NCBI RefSeq assembly: GCF_040939125.1
Contig: NZ_CP162495.1
Coordinates: 1,364,001-1,428,000 of the forward strand
Origin: Clostridium sp. BJN0013
GTDB taxonomy: Bacteria > Bacillota > Clostridia > Clostridiales > Clostridiaceae
DNA length: 64,000 nucleotides
Reading direction: 5' to 3'
In this document: positions 8,854 to 17,035 of the stretch, piece by piece
Position numbering within the stretch: position 1 is the first letter of the stretch
Layout of the letters: each line of letters begins with the position of its first letter
Made by a program: the position numbers and the translations under genes
Notes under the pieces: model-generated
What the model was told of the DNA's origin: nothing
The model's input: the letters and a program-made list of their open reading frames with translations, nothing else
Database searches by the model: none

Positions 8854-10095
8854 ATGAGTTTAAATGAAGCCCCCCGTTCCGTTAGAGTACATATAGCTCT
8901 TTTTGGAAGGAGAAATGCAGGTAAATCAAGTATTATAAATGCCATAACAGGGCAGGATATAGCTATTGTATCTAGTGTGAAGGGCACTACTACGGATCCG
9001 GTCTATAAATCAATAGAAATTCTTCCCATAGGTCCCTGTGTCATAATAGATACAGCAGGACTTGACGATAGTGGACACCTTGGAGAATTGAGAAAGAAAA
9101 AAACTCTGGAAGTTTTGAATAAGACAGATATATCACTGGTAATAATAGATTCAACTGTAGGGATTACAGAGTATGACAGATATATAATTGATGAAATTAA
9201 GAGTAAAAAAATTCCTCTTATAGGGATTTTAAATAAGTGGGATATATCCAATATAGATGAGAAAGATATTAAAAATATAAAGGAGGAATTGGATATTCCT
9301 CTTATGGCTGTATCTGCTGTTACAGGAAAGGGAATAAGAGAATTAAAAAATCAGATATCCGGTATATTGCCTAAGGAAGAGGATAAATTCAAGATAATTG
9401 GGGATTTGATAAGTCCTGGAGATTTTGTGATACTGGTTACTCCTATAGACAAGGCCGCACCTAAGGGGAGACTTATATTACCCCAGCAGCAAACCATAAG
9501 GGATGTACTTGAAAGTGATGCTATTGCAGTGGTCACCAAGGAATATGAACTTAGAGAAACATTGGAAAGCTTAGGTAAAAAACCTAAAATAGTAATTACA
9601 GATTCCCAGGCATTTTTAAAAGTGGCTGCAGATACACCAAAGGATATTTTGATGACTTCTTTTTCTATATTATTTGCCAGATTTAAAGGTGACTTAATAG
9701 AACTTATAAAGGGGGTTAAAGCTGTAAAGAAATTGAAAGACGGAGATAAGGTATTAATAGCAGAAGGGTGTACTCATCACAGACAGTCTGATGATATAGG
9801 AAAAGTAAAAATACCAAGGTGGATAAGGCAGATTACAGGTAAAAAAATAGATTTTGAGTTCTCCTCTGGGGTATCTTTTACAGATGACATAAAGAGATAT
9901 TCTCTTATAGTTCACTGTGGAGGATGTATGCTAAATAAATCTGCAATGCTGCATAGAATTAATACTGCCAAGGAGTTTAAAGTACCTATAGTTAATTATG
10001 GTATACTTATTGCCTATGTTCAGGGTATACTGGACAGAGCTTTGACGCCATTTCCAAGGGCTAAAATGATATGGGATGAAGTGGAAGAACATTAA
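8854..10095 (+). CDS. hydF: [FeFe]-hydrogenase H-cluster maturation GTPase HydF
   Basis: HydF is the scaffold on which the diiron subcluster made by HydE and HydG is assembled and passed to apo-hydrogenase. The N-terminal GTPase domain shows G1 GRRNAGKSS (residues 17-25), G3 DTAG and G4 NKWD. The C-terminal domain has the cluster-binding residues in CTHH and HCGGC. The 413-residue length is normal for the family. The other maturases (hydE, hydG) and a hydrogenase are not in the window. Translation probably depends on the 5' stem-loop described separately. It implies an H2-metabolising anaerobe. Confidence 0.95.
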   Translation: MSLNEAPRSVRVHIALFGRRNAGKSSIINAITGQDIAIVSSVKGTTTDPVYKSIEILPIGPCVIIDTAGLDDSGHLGELRKKKTLEVLNKTDISLVIIDSTVGITEYDRYIIDEIKSKKIPLIGILNKWDISNIDEKDIKNIKEELDIPLMAVSAVTGKGIRELKNQISGILPKEEDKFKIIGDLISPGDFVILVTPIDKAAPKGRLILPQQQTIRDVLESDAIAVVTKEYELRETLESLGKKPKIVITDSQAFLKVAADTPKDILMTSFSILFARFKGDLIELIKGVKAVKKLKDGDKVLIAEGCTHHRQSDDIGKVKIPRWIRQITGKKIDFEFSSGVSFTDDIKRYSLIVHCGGCMLNKSAMLHRINTAKEFKVPIVNYGILIAYVQGILDRALTPFPRAKMIWDEVEEH

Positions 10096-10153
10096 TTTTT
10101 ATAATTGATATCTTAAATTAAATCTGATAAAATGTAATTAATATTATAAAAGG

Positions 10154-10260
10154 GCAAGGTATGTAATTAATGAAGATAAACTAATTCAGCTTTAGGAGAA
10201 TTAAATTTAAATTTTACGGGCTAAGTAAGCCTTTTATTCTGCTGGATTAGTTTAAATGAA
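10154..10260 (+). promoter_or_regulatory. Attenuator-like leader of the ABC-F gene
   Basis: GCAAGG at 10154-10159 precedes a four-codon reading frame at 10170 (MKIN, stop). Bases 10178-10190 (AAACTAATTCAGC) can pair with 10241-10253 (GCTGGATTAGTTT), 12 of 13. In between, GGCT/AGCC at 10219-10231 forms a short hairpin followed by TTTTATT. A leader peptide plus alternative hairpins is how antibiotic-induced ABC-F genes are commonly controlled; that is inference here. Confidence 0.45.
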
Positions 10261-10370
10261 ATAACACACTATAAGTATGATAACAGTACTATAAATTTAG
10301 GTATAGTATACTATTTATGTACCTGTTTTTCATTTATCTTTCCAGCATTTTGCAAAGGAGAGATTTTTTT

Positions 10371-11993
10371 ATGCTTATTTTAGAAGCTAGGAATTTAAAA
10401 AAATATTATGGGAATAGGCTTATTCTATCTTTAAAGAATTTAAAGGTAGAAAGTGGAGATAAGATAGGAATTGTAGGTAGAAATGGTGCAGGGAAAAGTA
10501 CTCTTTTAAATGTCTTAGCAGGGAATGCAAAAGAAGATGGGGGGATCATTTACAGGCACTGTTCTATATCATATATTAAACAATTTTCAAATGAGAATAT
10601 AACAGCTGATGGAAAAATATTAAAAGAGTTTAAAGTAGAGAAAAAAATTGACAAAAGCAATGTAAGTGGAGGGGAATATACCAAGCTCAATATCGCAGCT
10701 GCATTAAGTAAGGAGGGGGAACTGCTTCTGGCAGATGAACCTACTTCCAATTTGGATTATGATGGTATTAAGCTTTTACAAAAAAAATTATCTAATATAG
10801 AAACATTTATGTTAATAAGTCATGACAGGGATTTTATGGATTCACTTTGCAATAAAATTGTTGAAATAGAAAATGGAAAACTTTCTTTCTATGAAGGAAA
10901 TTACTCCTCTTATGTTAAACAAAAATCTATAGAGATGAAAAGCATGCAAAATGAATATACTCAATATATAAGTGAGAAGTCAAGGCTTCAGAAAGCTATT
11001 TCCGAGAGAGAAAACAAATCAAAATCTATGAAAAAAACTCCAAAGAGAATGGGAAATTCAGAAGCAAGACTTCACAAGAGAGAAACCTATGGAAAAAGAA
11101 AAAAAGTAGAAGGGGCAGCAAAAACTATGAAAACCCGTCTGGAGAAACTGGAGATTAAGGAAAAACCGGATAAAATTCCAGAAATAAAATTTGATTTTTC
11201 ACTGACTGATCCTCCTAGAAATAAAATAGTGATATCTGGAAATAAAATATGTTTTAGCTATGACAGTAATGTTGTTTTAAATAATACTGATTTTAAAATA
11301 TACAATGGAAGTAAAACTGCCTTGGTTGGAAATAATGGTTCGGGAAAAACTACATTGCTAAATCTTATAGATAGTCACTTTGATCCAATATATACTGTAC
11401 CTAAGGCGGTAATAGGCTACTTCTGTCAGAGATTTGAAAATTTAGACTATAATAAGACCTTAATTGAAAATGTAATGGAAGATTCCATTCAAAGTGAAAG
11501 CTTTGTAAGGACAATTCTGGCAAGATTATTGTTTTTTGGTGATGATGTATACAAAAAAGTATCTGTACTAAGTGGAGGAGAAAGGATAAAAGTTTCTTTT
11601 GCAAAATTATTTGTTTCAAGAGCCAATGTATTACTTCTTGATGAGCCTACAAATTATCTTGACATGCAGTCTATTGAGGCTCTTGAAAGCATTCTTAAAA
11701 CCTATGAAGGTACAGCTGTATTTGTATCCCATGACAGCAAATTTATAAATTCAGTGGCAGACAGATTAATGTTATTAGAAGGTGGAAAAATAACAGAATT
11801 TAATGGGAATTTGAAAGAATTTAAGGAGCAGCAAAAACTGAAAAATAACAATAGCTATCATGGAATGGAGAAGTCAATTTTAGAGATGAGACTTACTGAA
11901 ATTATTTCTAAAATGTCACTGCCAAATTGTGATAGAGAAGTCCTTGAATTGGAATATAAAAGCATTTTAAAGAAATTAAACAAAAACACGTGA
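10371..11993 (+). CDS. ABC-F family ribosomal protection protein (Lsa/CplR-like)
   Basis: This 540-residue protein has two ABC ATPase domains in one chain and no membrane segments. The first domain has Walker A GRNGAGKST, signature VSGGE and LLADEPTSNLD; the second has GNNGSGKTT, LSGGE and LLLDEPTNYLD. The highly charged interdomain linker (about residues 190-260, rich in K and E) is the part that reaches into the ribosomal P-site tRNA region. ABC-F proteins of this size displace lincosamides, streptogramin A and pleuromutilins from the ribosome. I place it near clostridial CplR or Lsa from general resemblance only. GAAAGGAGAGA... with AAGGAG at 10355 sets the ATG at 10371; an in-frame GTG at 10317 is upstream leader. 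rlmH follows after 13 bases, so they form an operon. Confidence 0.85.
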   Translation: MLILEARNLKKYYGNRLILSLKNLKVESGDKIGIVGRNGAGKSTLLNVLAGNAKEDGGIIYRHCSISYIKQFSNENITADGKILKEFKVEKKIDKSNVSGGEYTKLNIAAALSKEGELLLADEPTSNLDYDGIKLLQKKLSNIETFMLISHDRDFMDSLCNKIVEIENGKLSFYEGNYSSYVKQKSIEMKSMQNEYTQYISEKSRLQKAISERENKSKSMKKTPKRMGNSEARLHKRETYGKRKKVEGAAKTMKTRLEKLEIKEKPDKIPEIKFDFSLTDPPRNKIVISGNKICFSYDSNVVLNNTDFKIYNGSKTALVGNNGSGKTTLLNLIDSHFDPIYTVPKAVIGYFCQRFENLDYNKTLIENVMEDSIQSESFVRTILARLLFFGDDVYKKVSVLSGGERIKVSFAKLFVSRANVLLLDEPTNYLDMQSIEALESILKTYEGTAVFVSHDSKFINSVADRLMLLEGGKITEFNGNLKEFKEQQKLKNNNSYHGMEKSILEMRLTEIISKMSLPNCDREVLELEYKSILKKLNKNT

Positions 11994-12006
11994 AAATGGA
12001 GATAAT

Positions 12007-12486
12007 ATGAATATTACTATAATTGCCGTAGGAAAATTGAAAGAGAAATATATTAAAGATGCAGTGGAGGAGTATTCCAAAAGGCTCTCTCGGTACTGCA
12101 AATTAAATATAGTGGAAGTACAAGATGAAAAGACTCCCGATAATGCTTCTGAAAGTGAAGAAAATATTATAAGGGAAAAGGAAGGCATGAGAATACTTAA
12201 GTATATAAATGACAATATGTATGTAGTGGCTCTTGATTTAAAGGGAAATATGATGGGTTCTGAAGAGTTTTCAAATCTTATAGGGCATTTAGGGCTTTCA
12301 GGAAAAAGCAATATTACCTTTATAATTGGAGGTTCACTTGGCATTTCCAGTAAAATTTTAAAAAGGGCTCATTATAAACTGTGTTTTTCAAAAATGACTT
12401 TTCCACATCAACTTTTTAGAATGATGCTCCTTGAGCAGATTTATAGGGGGTTTAGGATAATGAGAGGAGAACCGTACCACAAATAA
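12007..12486 (+). CDS. rlmH: 23S rRNA (pseudouridine-1915-N3)-methyltransferase RlmH
   Basis: This 159-residue SPOUT-class enzyme starts MNITIIAVGKLKEKYIKDAVEEY and ends with the diagnostic LLLEQ-like YRGFRIMRGEPYHK tail. The knotted SAM-binding segment includes FIIGGSLG. It methylates N3 of pseudouridine 1915 in helix 69 of 23S rRNA. The full length matches the family. It lies 13 bases after the ABC-F gene, giving a two-gene ribosome-directed transcript, although rlmH is a housekeeping gene and probably has its own promoter in other genomes. Confidence 0.96.
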   Translation: MNITIIAVGKLKEKYIKDAVEEYSKRLSRYCKLNIVEVQDEKTPDNASESEENIIREKEGMRILKYINDNMYVVALDLKGNMMGSEEFSNLIGHLGLSGKSNITFIIGGSLGISSKILKRAHYKLCFSKMTFPHQLFRMMLLEQIYRGFRIMRGEPYHK

Positions 12487-12591
12487 CGGAGGTTTTTTGA
12501 GTAATAGGTTGATATGAGCGGGATTGGGAGATTGACTTGAGGTTAATATTGATAAAAATTTTATGAATATATGATTTTAAATTGTAAAATG

Positions 12592-12742
12592 TGTTATAAT
12601 ATAAATACAAAGAAAGGAAATAAAAACAGGATGCTGTCAACATACTGTAGTATACAATCTAGTTGTTTAGGCAACTGGTATTACTAAATTTTTTAAACAA
12701 AAATAGTAGCAGCCACTTGCCGGTAGGAGCTACTATTTTTTC
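12592..12742 (+). ncRNA. Candidate antisense antitoxin RNA of a type I toxin-antitoxin pair
   Basis: An extended -10 element (TGTTATAAT, 12592-12600) would start an RNA near 12607. It would end at the hairpin 12699-12710/12729-12740 (AAAAATAGTAGC with GCTACTATTTTT, 12 bp, perfect), giving an RNA of about 135 bases. The RNA is antisense to the 3' half of the small hydrophobic toxin gene on the other strand (12659-12823), the geometry of RatA against TxpA. No open frame of note lies on this strand. Confidence 0.55.
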
Positions 12743-12823
12743 TATAAGTAAAACTATTAATGTTAATAGTGATATTAAGAATAAACCACTTTGAAATAGT
12801 AACATTAAAATGCTGTTACTCAT
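12659..12823 (-). CDS. Small hydrophobic holin-like toxin (TxpA/BsrG type)
   Basis: This is a 54-residue frame on the minus strand, shorter than gene callers normally keep. GGGAGGTG lies just before its ATG. The protein starts MSNSILMLLFQSGLFLISLL, continues with a single strong membrane helix to TLIVLLIEK (residues 5-27), and has a less hydrophobic tail. This matches the putative holin-like toxin family, whose members depolarise the membrane. The ribosome binding site is partly buried in a CCCTT/AAGGG hairpin at 12835-12848, as in known type I toxins. A terminator-like hairpin lies inside the second half of the frame, so the mRNA may end early or read through. A partly decayed second copy lies near 18.5 kb. 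Confidence 0.65.
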   Translation of the reverse strand: MSNSILMLLFQSGLFLISLLTLIVLLIEKIVAPTGKWLLLFLFKKFSNTSCLNN

Positions 12824-12905
12824 TTGTATCACCTCCCTTCAAAAAGGGATGGGCGATACCAGTAGCCCACAGGCAACCTATTTAATTGTACTAGTAAATT
12901 ATAGC
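12824..12905 (-). promoter_or_regulatory. Toxin promoter and ribosome-site-sequestering leader
   Basis: On the minus strand an extended -10 (TGCTATAAT, ending 12898) would give a leader of about 65 bases. Just before the ATG, bases 12844-12848 pair with 12835-12839, covering part of the GGGAGG site. A structured leader that blocks translation is typical of type I toxin mRNAs. The -35 region is weak. Confidence 0.45.
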
Positions 12906-12973
12906 ATGTATGATGTTTTAATCCTATAGCTGGTATTATCTGTTTCTTTAAAAATATATATTATAGAAATATA

Positions 12974-13020
12974 AAAGCATTTGTTGATGTAGAGTCGGAT
13001 CAGGAAATGCTTTATTTTTT
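12974..13020 (+). terminator. Stem-loop with T-run
   Basis: AAAGCATTT at 12974-12982 pairs with AAATGCTTT at 13005-13013, followed by ATTTTTT. It is oriented to stop plus-strand transcripts coming from the toxin-antitoxin region. The loop is long (22 bases), so it may be only a remnant. Confidence 0.45.
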
Positions 13021-13039
13021 ATATTTGGAGGATGGTAAC

Positions 13040-13222
13040 ATGAAAATTATCAAAACACTGAAAGATATTGAGCTGTTAAAGGATAAGTCATAAATAGATA
13101 GGGAAGTGTTTCAGGAAATTGAGGAATATTTCAAAAATATATACAATCATAGGCAAACTGGAAGGAAAGATACATTTGAAAGCATAGCTAATGCTGCTAT
13201 TTATCCTATATTATCTATATAA
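13040..13222 (+). pseudogene. Broken small hypothetical gene
   Basis: GGAGG at 13027 precedes an ATG at 13040. The frame reads MKIIKTLKDIELLKDKS, meets TAA at 13091, and then continues in the same frame for 42 codons (IDREVFQEIEEYFKNIYN...) to a second TAA at 13220. The amphipathic, charged character continues across the stop, which suggests one gene broken by a nonsense change. I do not recognise the family. Confidence 0.4.
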
Positions 13223-13373
13223 ATTTGTAAAGAAAAGTTATTCGGAGGTTCAGGACATTATGAAAAAAAATGATATAATTTATTTATAAATTAATTCAAA
13301 AAAATAACCAACTGTTAAGTAAAGACCGTTTATATAATTTTACAGTTAAATAGTAATTTGGGAGGAGATTAAA

Positions 13374-13894
13374 ATGGTTTTATTAGTAGTTGATACACAA
13401 AAGTTAATAACCAATGAAAAATTATATAAATTTGATATGTTTGTATCTAATGTTAAGAAAATAATACATGAGGCTAGGTAAACAATATTGAAGTAATATA
13501 TGTGCGTCATGATGGTGGAATAGGAAATAAATTAACAAAAGGAACTGATGGTTTTGAAATATATGAAAAGTTTCAACCGATGAATGATGAAAAGATATTT
13601 GATAAAAAGGTCAATAGTGCTTTTAAAGAAACAGGATTATTAGAATATTTAATAGATAAGGGTGAAAAAGATATAATCATTATAGGACTTCAAACAGATT
13701 ATTGTATTGATGCTACTATAAAATGCGGATTTGAACATGGATTTAATATTATAGTTCCAGCATATGCAAATGCAACAGTTAATAATAAATTTATGTCAGC
13801 AGAAGAAAGCTATAAATATTACAATGAATTTATGTGGAATGGCAGATATGCAGAATGTATTTCATTGGATGAAACGATTAAAAGAATGAAATAG
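13374..13894 (+). pseudogene. Isochorismatase-family cysteine hydrolase, frameshifted
   Basis: GGAGGAG at 13361 leads to ATG 13374, and the frame reads MVLLVVDTQKLITNEKLYKF to a TAA at about 13482. A shift of one frame near 13480 restores homology: NIEVIYVRHDGG follows at once, then QTDYCID with the catalytic cysteine, then the end at 13894. The VVDTQ aspartate and the cysteine are both kept, so decay looks recent. Intact relatives hydrolyse nicotinamide, N-carbamoyl compounds or similar amides. The piece from 13502 alone lacks the N-terminal strand and the catalytic aspartate. Confidence 0.7.
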
Positions 13895-13953
13895 TTAAAT
13901 TCCAATTTGAGTAAAAAGATTTTAAGTATTTATATTTAACAAGGAGGATTTTT

Positions 13954-14733
13954 ATGAAAGAATACATAGTAGATAACATGAACAACAAGATTAGGTATCA
14001 TGATTTACCTGGTAAAGACACGCCAATATTATTTATTCATGGATTGGGTTGTGCTGGCTCATTTGATTATCCTGAAGTAGCATCACAAACTTGTTTAATA
14101 AATCACAGACGAATATTAATAGATTTGCTTGGCAGTGGGTTTAGTGATAAACCAGACAATTATTTATATACTGTAAAAGAACATGCGAAATATTTGTATA
14201 ATTTTGTACAAGACCTAAAGCTTTATAGGCTTATTATTTTTGCACATAGTTTAGGTGGGGCTATTGCACTTGAACTTGCTAATAGATGTAAAGAGAATAT
14301 TGAAACAATTATTCTTAGTGAAGCTAATTTGGATAAAAGTAGCCAGGGTTCATCAAGTTATGAATTTGAAACCTATAAAGAAGAAGATTTTGTAAATGGA
14401 ATATTTGATGAAGTTGTCAATGAAAATTCTAGTGAAAATTCTATATGGGCATCCGCATTATCAGTTTGTTCTTCCACAGCAATTAGTAGAATTTCAAAGT
14501 CAGCGGTTGCTGGAGCGGAGCCGTCATGGCGTGAAATATTATATTCGTTGCCATGTAAAAGAACATTCATTTTTGGTGAAAAATCTTTGCCGGACGATGA
14601 CCAAACTGAGTTGGAGAAGCACATGATAAATATTGAAATTGTAAAATCAGCAGGACATTCTATGGCTTGGGAAAATCCGAAGGGATTAGCAGAAGCAATA
14701 AAAAAAGGTATTCTTTATGCACGAGGATTGTAG
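13954..14733 (+). CDS. Alpha/beta hydrolase
   Basis: This is a 259-residue single-domain hydrolase with AAGGAGG at 13941. It shows the oxyanion segment FIHGLGCAGSF (near residue 27), the nucleophile elbow FAHSLGGAIALEL (serine near residue 99) and a C-terminal histidine in SAGHSMAWENP. There is no signal peptide, so it is cytoplasmic. The substrate is unknown; esterase, lactonase or C-C hydrolase activities all occur in this fold. It sits intact between two pseudogenes in the accessory zone. Confidence 0.8.
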   Translation: MKEYIVDNMNNKIRYHDLPGKDTPILFIHGLGCAGSFDYPEVASQTCLINHRRILIDLLGSGFSDKPDNYLYTVKEHAKYLYNFVQDLKLYRLIIFAHSLGGAIALELANRCKENIETIILSEANLDKSSQGSSSYEFETYKEEDFVNGIFDEVVNENSSENSIWASALSVCSSTAISRISKSAVAGAEPSWREILYSLPCKRTFIFGEKSLPDDDQTELEKHMINIEIVKSAGHSMAWENPKGLAEAIKKGILYARGL

Positions 14734-14805
14734 ACTTTAGAAATTGGTCAATTACGAGTGGAATATAATCTATTTTATTTCGTATTGATAAGGACGGTGT
14801 TTCTA

Positions 14806-15100
14806 ATGAGTAAAAATTTACAATAAGGTCCAAACCCAAATGTGATATATCCAAATGAAGTAATAGAGAGTGTTTGTTATATTAAAAACGTAATTACTCG
14901 TCCCAATATTATTATTGGAGATTATACTTACTATGATGATCTTAGTGGACCAGAAAACTTTGAAAAACACGTTTGAGGATTTGCCAATTAAGGGTGATGC
15001 TGTTATTGGTAATGATGTTTGGATAGGACAAAATGTTACTATTATGCCTGGAATTCATATAGGTGATGGGGCAATTGTTGCAGCAAACTCAGTGGTTACT
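14806..15100 (+). pseudogene. Vat-type streptogramin A acetyltransferase, internally deleted
   Basis: After AAGGACGG, an ATG at 14806 reads MSKNLQ, a TAA, then GPNPNVIYPNEVIESVCYIK and GDYTYYDDL, which match the start of virginiamycin acetyltransferases. The frame then shifts and the middle of the hexapeptide-repeat domain is missing. It resumes as [20 protein letters not shown] and [13 protein letters not shown]. The catalytic histidine region and C-terminus are absent, so the gene is dead. The intact ABC-F gene 4 kb upstream could act on the same drug class. Confidence 0.7.
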
Positions 15101-15343
15101 TATATTATGTCTATTATGTCCAATTCGGATTACAATAATATAGCTTCTCATTTTGGTAAAAGCAAGGTACAATTGCAAAATGGAGAGGTATTTATACGCA
15201 CCTACAATATAATGGGAAAGATGGGAAGTAAATATTTTATAGATGACAAGGAATATTTGACTCTGATTGTCGGTGATAAAAATTTAAAGTTTAAAATAAA
15301 GGATGAAATAAGTGGAGGAGTAATTTCTTTAAAACTTCTTTAG
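15101..15343 (+). pseudogene. 3' fragment of an unrecognised gene fused to the Vat remnant
   Basis: The frame running out of the Vat remnant changes character at about 15100 and continues as [20 protein letters not shown], then [22 protein letters not shown], ending at 15343. This is a compact beta-rich tail with no resemblance to acetyltransferases. It has no start of its own. It probably marks the junction of a deletion that joined two genes. The origin is unknown. Confidence 0.35.
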
Positions 15344-15463
15344 AAATATTCCACATAAAAAAACACTCCTTCATGTTAATAATTGTAAATTTGTTATCTA
15401 AAATTATTGCCTTGAAAGAGTAGCTTTTGTTCACTTTACACAAAATTTTTTAAAGGCTCTTTT

Positions 15464-16996
15464 CTATTTTACAAGTTTATTCATATCTTCGGCTATATTT
15501 TTAAGCTCATTTATATTTGCTTCAATTTCTTCACATGTAGAAGCATTTTGAGAAATTGTTTCAGCTACAGTGTGATATTGTAATATTGTGTTTTTAGTTA
15601 TATTTGATATTTCTTTATTGAATTTAACAGCATTTTTAGTTTGTAAAAATAAAGTATTGGATGCTTCATTTATATCAATGATATTGCTGCTAAATGATTT
15701 TAAATGATTATTCATATCATTTATTCTACTTACAGTTTGATTTATAATGCTGTTTCCTTCCTGAGATTTTTTGTTATTGCCCTTCATCTGATCCTGTACT
15801 ATGTTAATCTTATTCTTTAATTTACTTACTATTGTACTTGCCTGATCCAAAGATTGTTTTGTGTCTTCAGAAAGTTTTCTAATTTCATCCGCTACTACTG
15901 CAAAACCTTTACCATATTCACCTGCTCTTGCTGCCTCGATTGAAGCATTTAAAGCAAGAAGATTAGTTTGCTCAGATATATTTCCGATAAGATTCAATAT
16001 TTCATCAACTTTAGCAGATTTCTCTTCAAGATCTTTAGTTGACTCAAATGTATTTGCTATTTCATCTTTTATATTTGAAATAATTGAAAGAGTATCATTC
16101 AATGATTTTTGATTATCTTCTGTAATTCCTATAAGATTATTTATTTTATTTTTGCTGTCTTTAATCTTATCAACAACAACTTCATTAGTATTTAACAAAG
16201 TATGGAGTATATCTTCATTGTTATTTGATTTATCAAGCATTTCATCTGAATTCTGAGATGCGAGGCTTGTTGCATCTGAAACTTCAACAAGAGAACTTGT
16301 CTGTTCTGCAATAGCAGCACTTAAATTTTCACTAGATGATAAGACAGTATTTGAAATCTCAGATATTCTTTTAAATAACTTAAGCAATTTTTCATTTTCT
16401 TCTCTAATTTCAGCTTCTTTTTCACTAATTGATTTCAAGAGCTTTGATGCCATGTAGACCATTATAAAAAGAAGTACAAAAGTAATAACCACAGTAACCA
16501 TAGTCATATATATTTCTGCACTTGCCAATTTTTCATACTTAAGAATAGATGGATTATGAATAAATACTATTACAATACATAAAGCACTTAATACTACTGA
16601 AGCTATTATCATTTTAAGATCGAAAAACAGAGCTCCGAGGATAACAAAAAAGATAACTATTAACCACACAGAATTCAAATGCATAGTAAAATTAAGATAT
16701 AAATATTGAAAATACGTTATTGTTAAAACTAAGATTTTAGTTACATTTAAAGCTTTTGGGTCAATACTGTCGCAAGCAACTACCCATTTATAGCACTTAT
16801 AAAATACTGCTCCATAAATAGCAACAAGTATTCCAAGTACAATCAAGGTATTTGAAGTTATTTCGTCGTTTATACCAATTAATTTCATAACAGAAAAACA
16901 TATAAAAGACATAATGCAACATACCATGTAAATTATTAGAACTATTTTTAAAGACTTCTTATTAAAGATTTTTTGAAAACTTTCTTTATATTCCAT
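15464..16996 (-). CDS. Methyl-accepting chemotaxis protein with multi-helix membrane sensor
   Basis: This is a 510-residue receptor. The first 185 or so residues are about six membrane helices with short loops and no large periplasmic domain, so the signal is probably sensed in or near the membrane. A long coiled coil follows, with the highly conserved hairpin tip [20 protein letters not shown] and [13 protein letters not shown] near residues 345-380, which contacts CheA and CheW. There is no HAMP domain that I can see. The ribosome site is GGGGG just before the ATG. It lies 39 bases behind the KAS III-like gene and is probably cotranscribed, both under the upstream c-di-GMP-I riboswitch. Confidence 0.9.
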   Translation of the reverse strand: MEYKESFQKIFNKKSLKIVLIIYMVCCIMSFICFSVMKLIGINDEITSNTLIVLGILVAIYGAVFYKCYKWVVACDSIDPKALNVTKILVLTITYFQYLYLNFTMHLNSVWLIVIFFVILGALFFDLKMIIASVVLSALCIVIVFIHNPSILKYEKLASAEIYMTMVTVVITFVLLFIMVYMASKLLKSISEKEAEIREENEKLLKLFKRISEISNTVLSSSENLSAAIAEQTSSLVEVSDATSLASQNSDEMLDKSNNNEDILHTLLNTNEVVVDKIKDSKNKINNLIGITEDNQKSLNDTLSIISNIKDEIANTFESTKDLEEKSAKVDEILNLIGNISEQTNLLALNASIEAARAGEYGKGFAVVADEIRKLSEDTKQSLDQASTIVSKLKNKINIVQDQMKGNNKKSQEGNSIINQTVSRINDMNNHLKSFSSNIIDINEASNTLFLQTKNAVKFNKEISNITKNTILQYHTVAETISQNASTCEEIEANINELKNIAEDMNKLVK

Positions 16997-17035
16997 TTAG
17001 TACCCCCATTATATAATTTTTATTTAAAATCTTGT

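Noticed and set aside
10371-11993. ABC-F gene considered as an ABC exporter ATPase
   Set aside because: Two ATPase domains in one chain, a long charged linker and no membrane domain or permease neighbour fit ABC-F translation factors.
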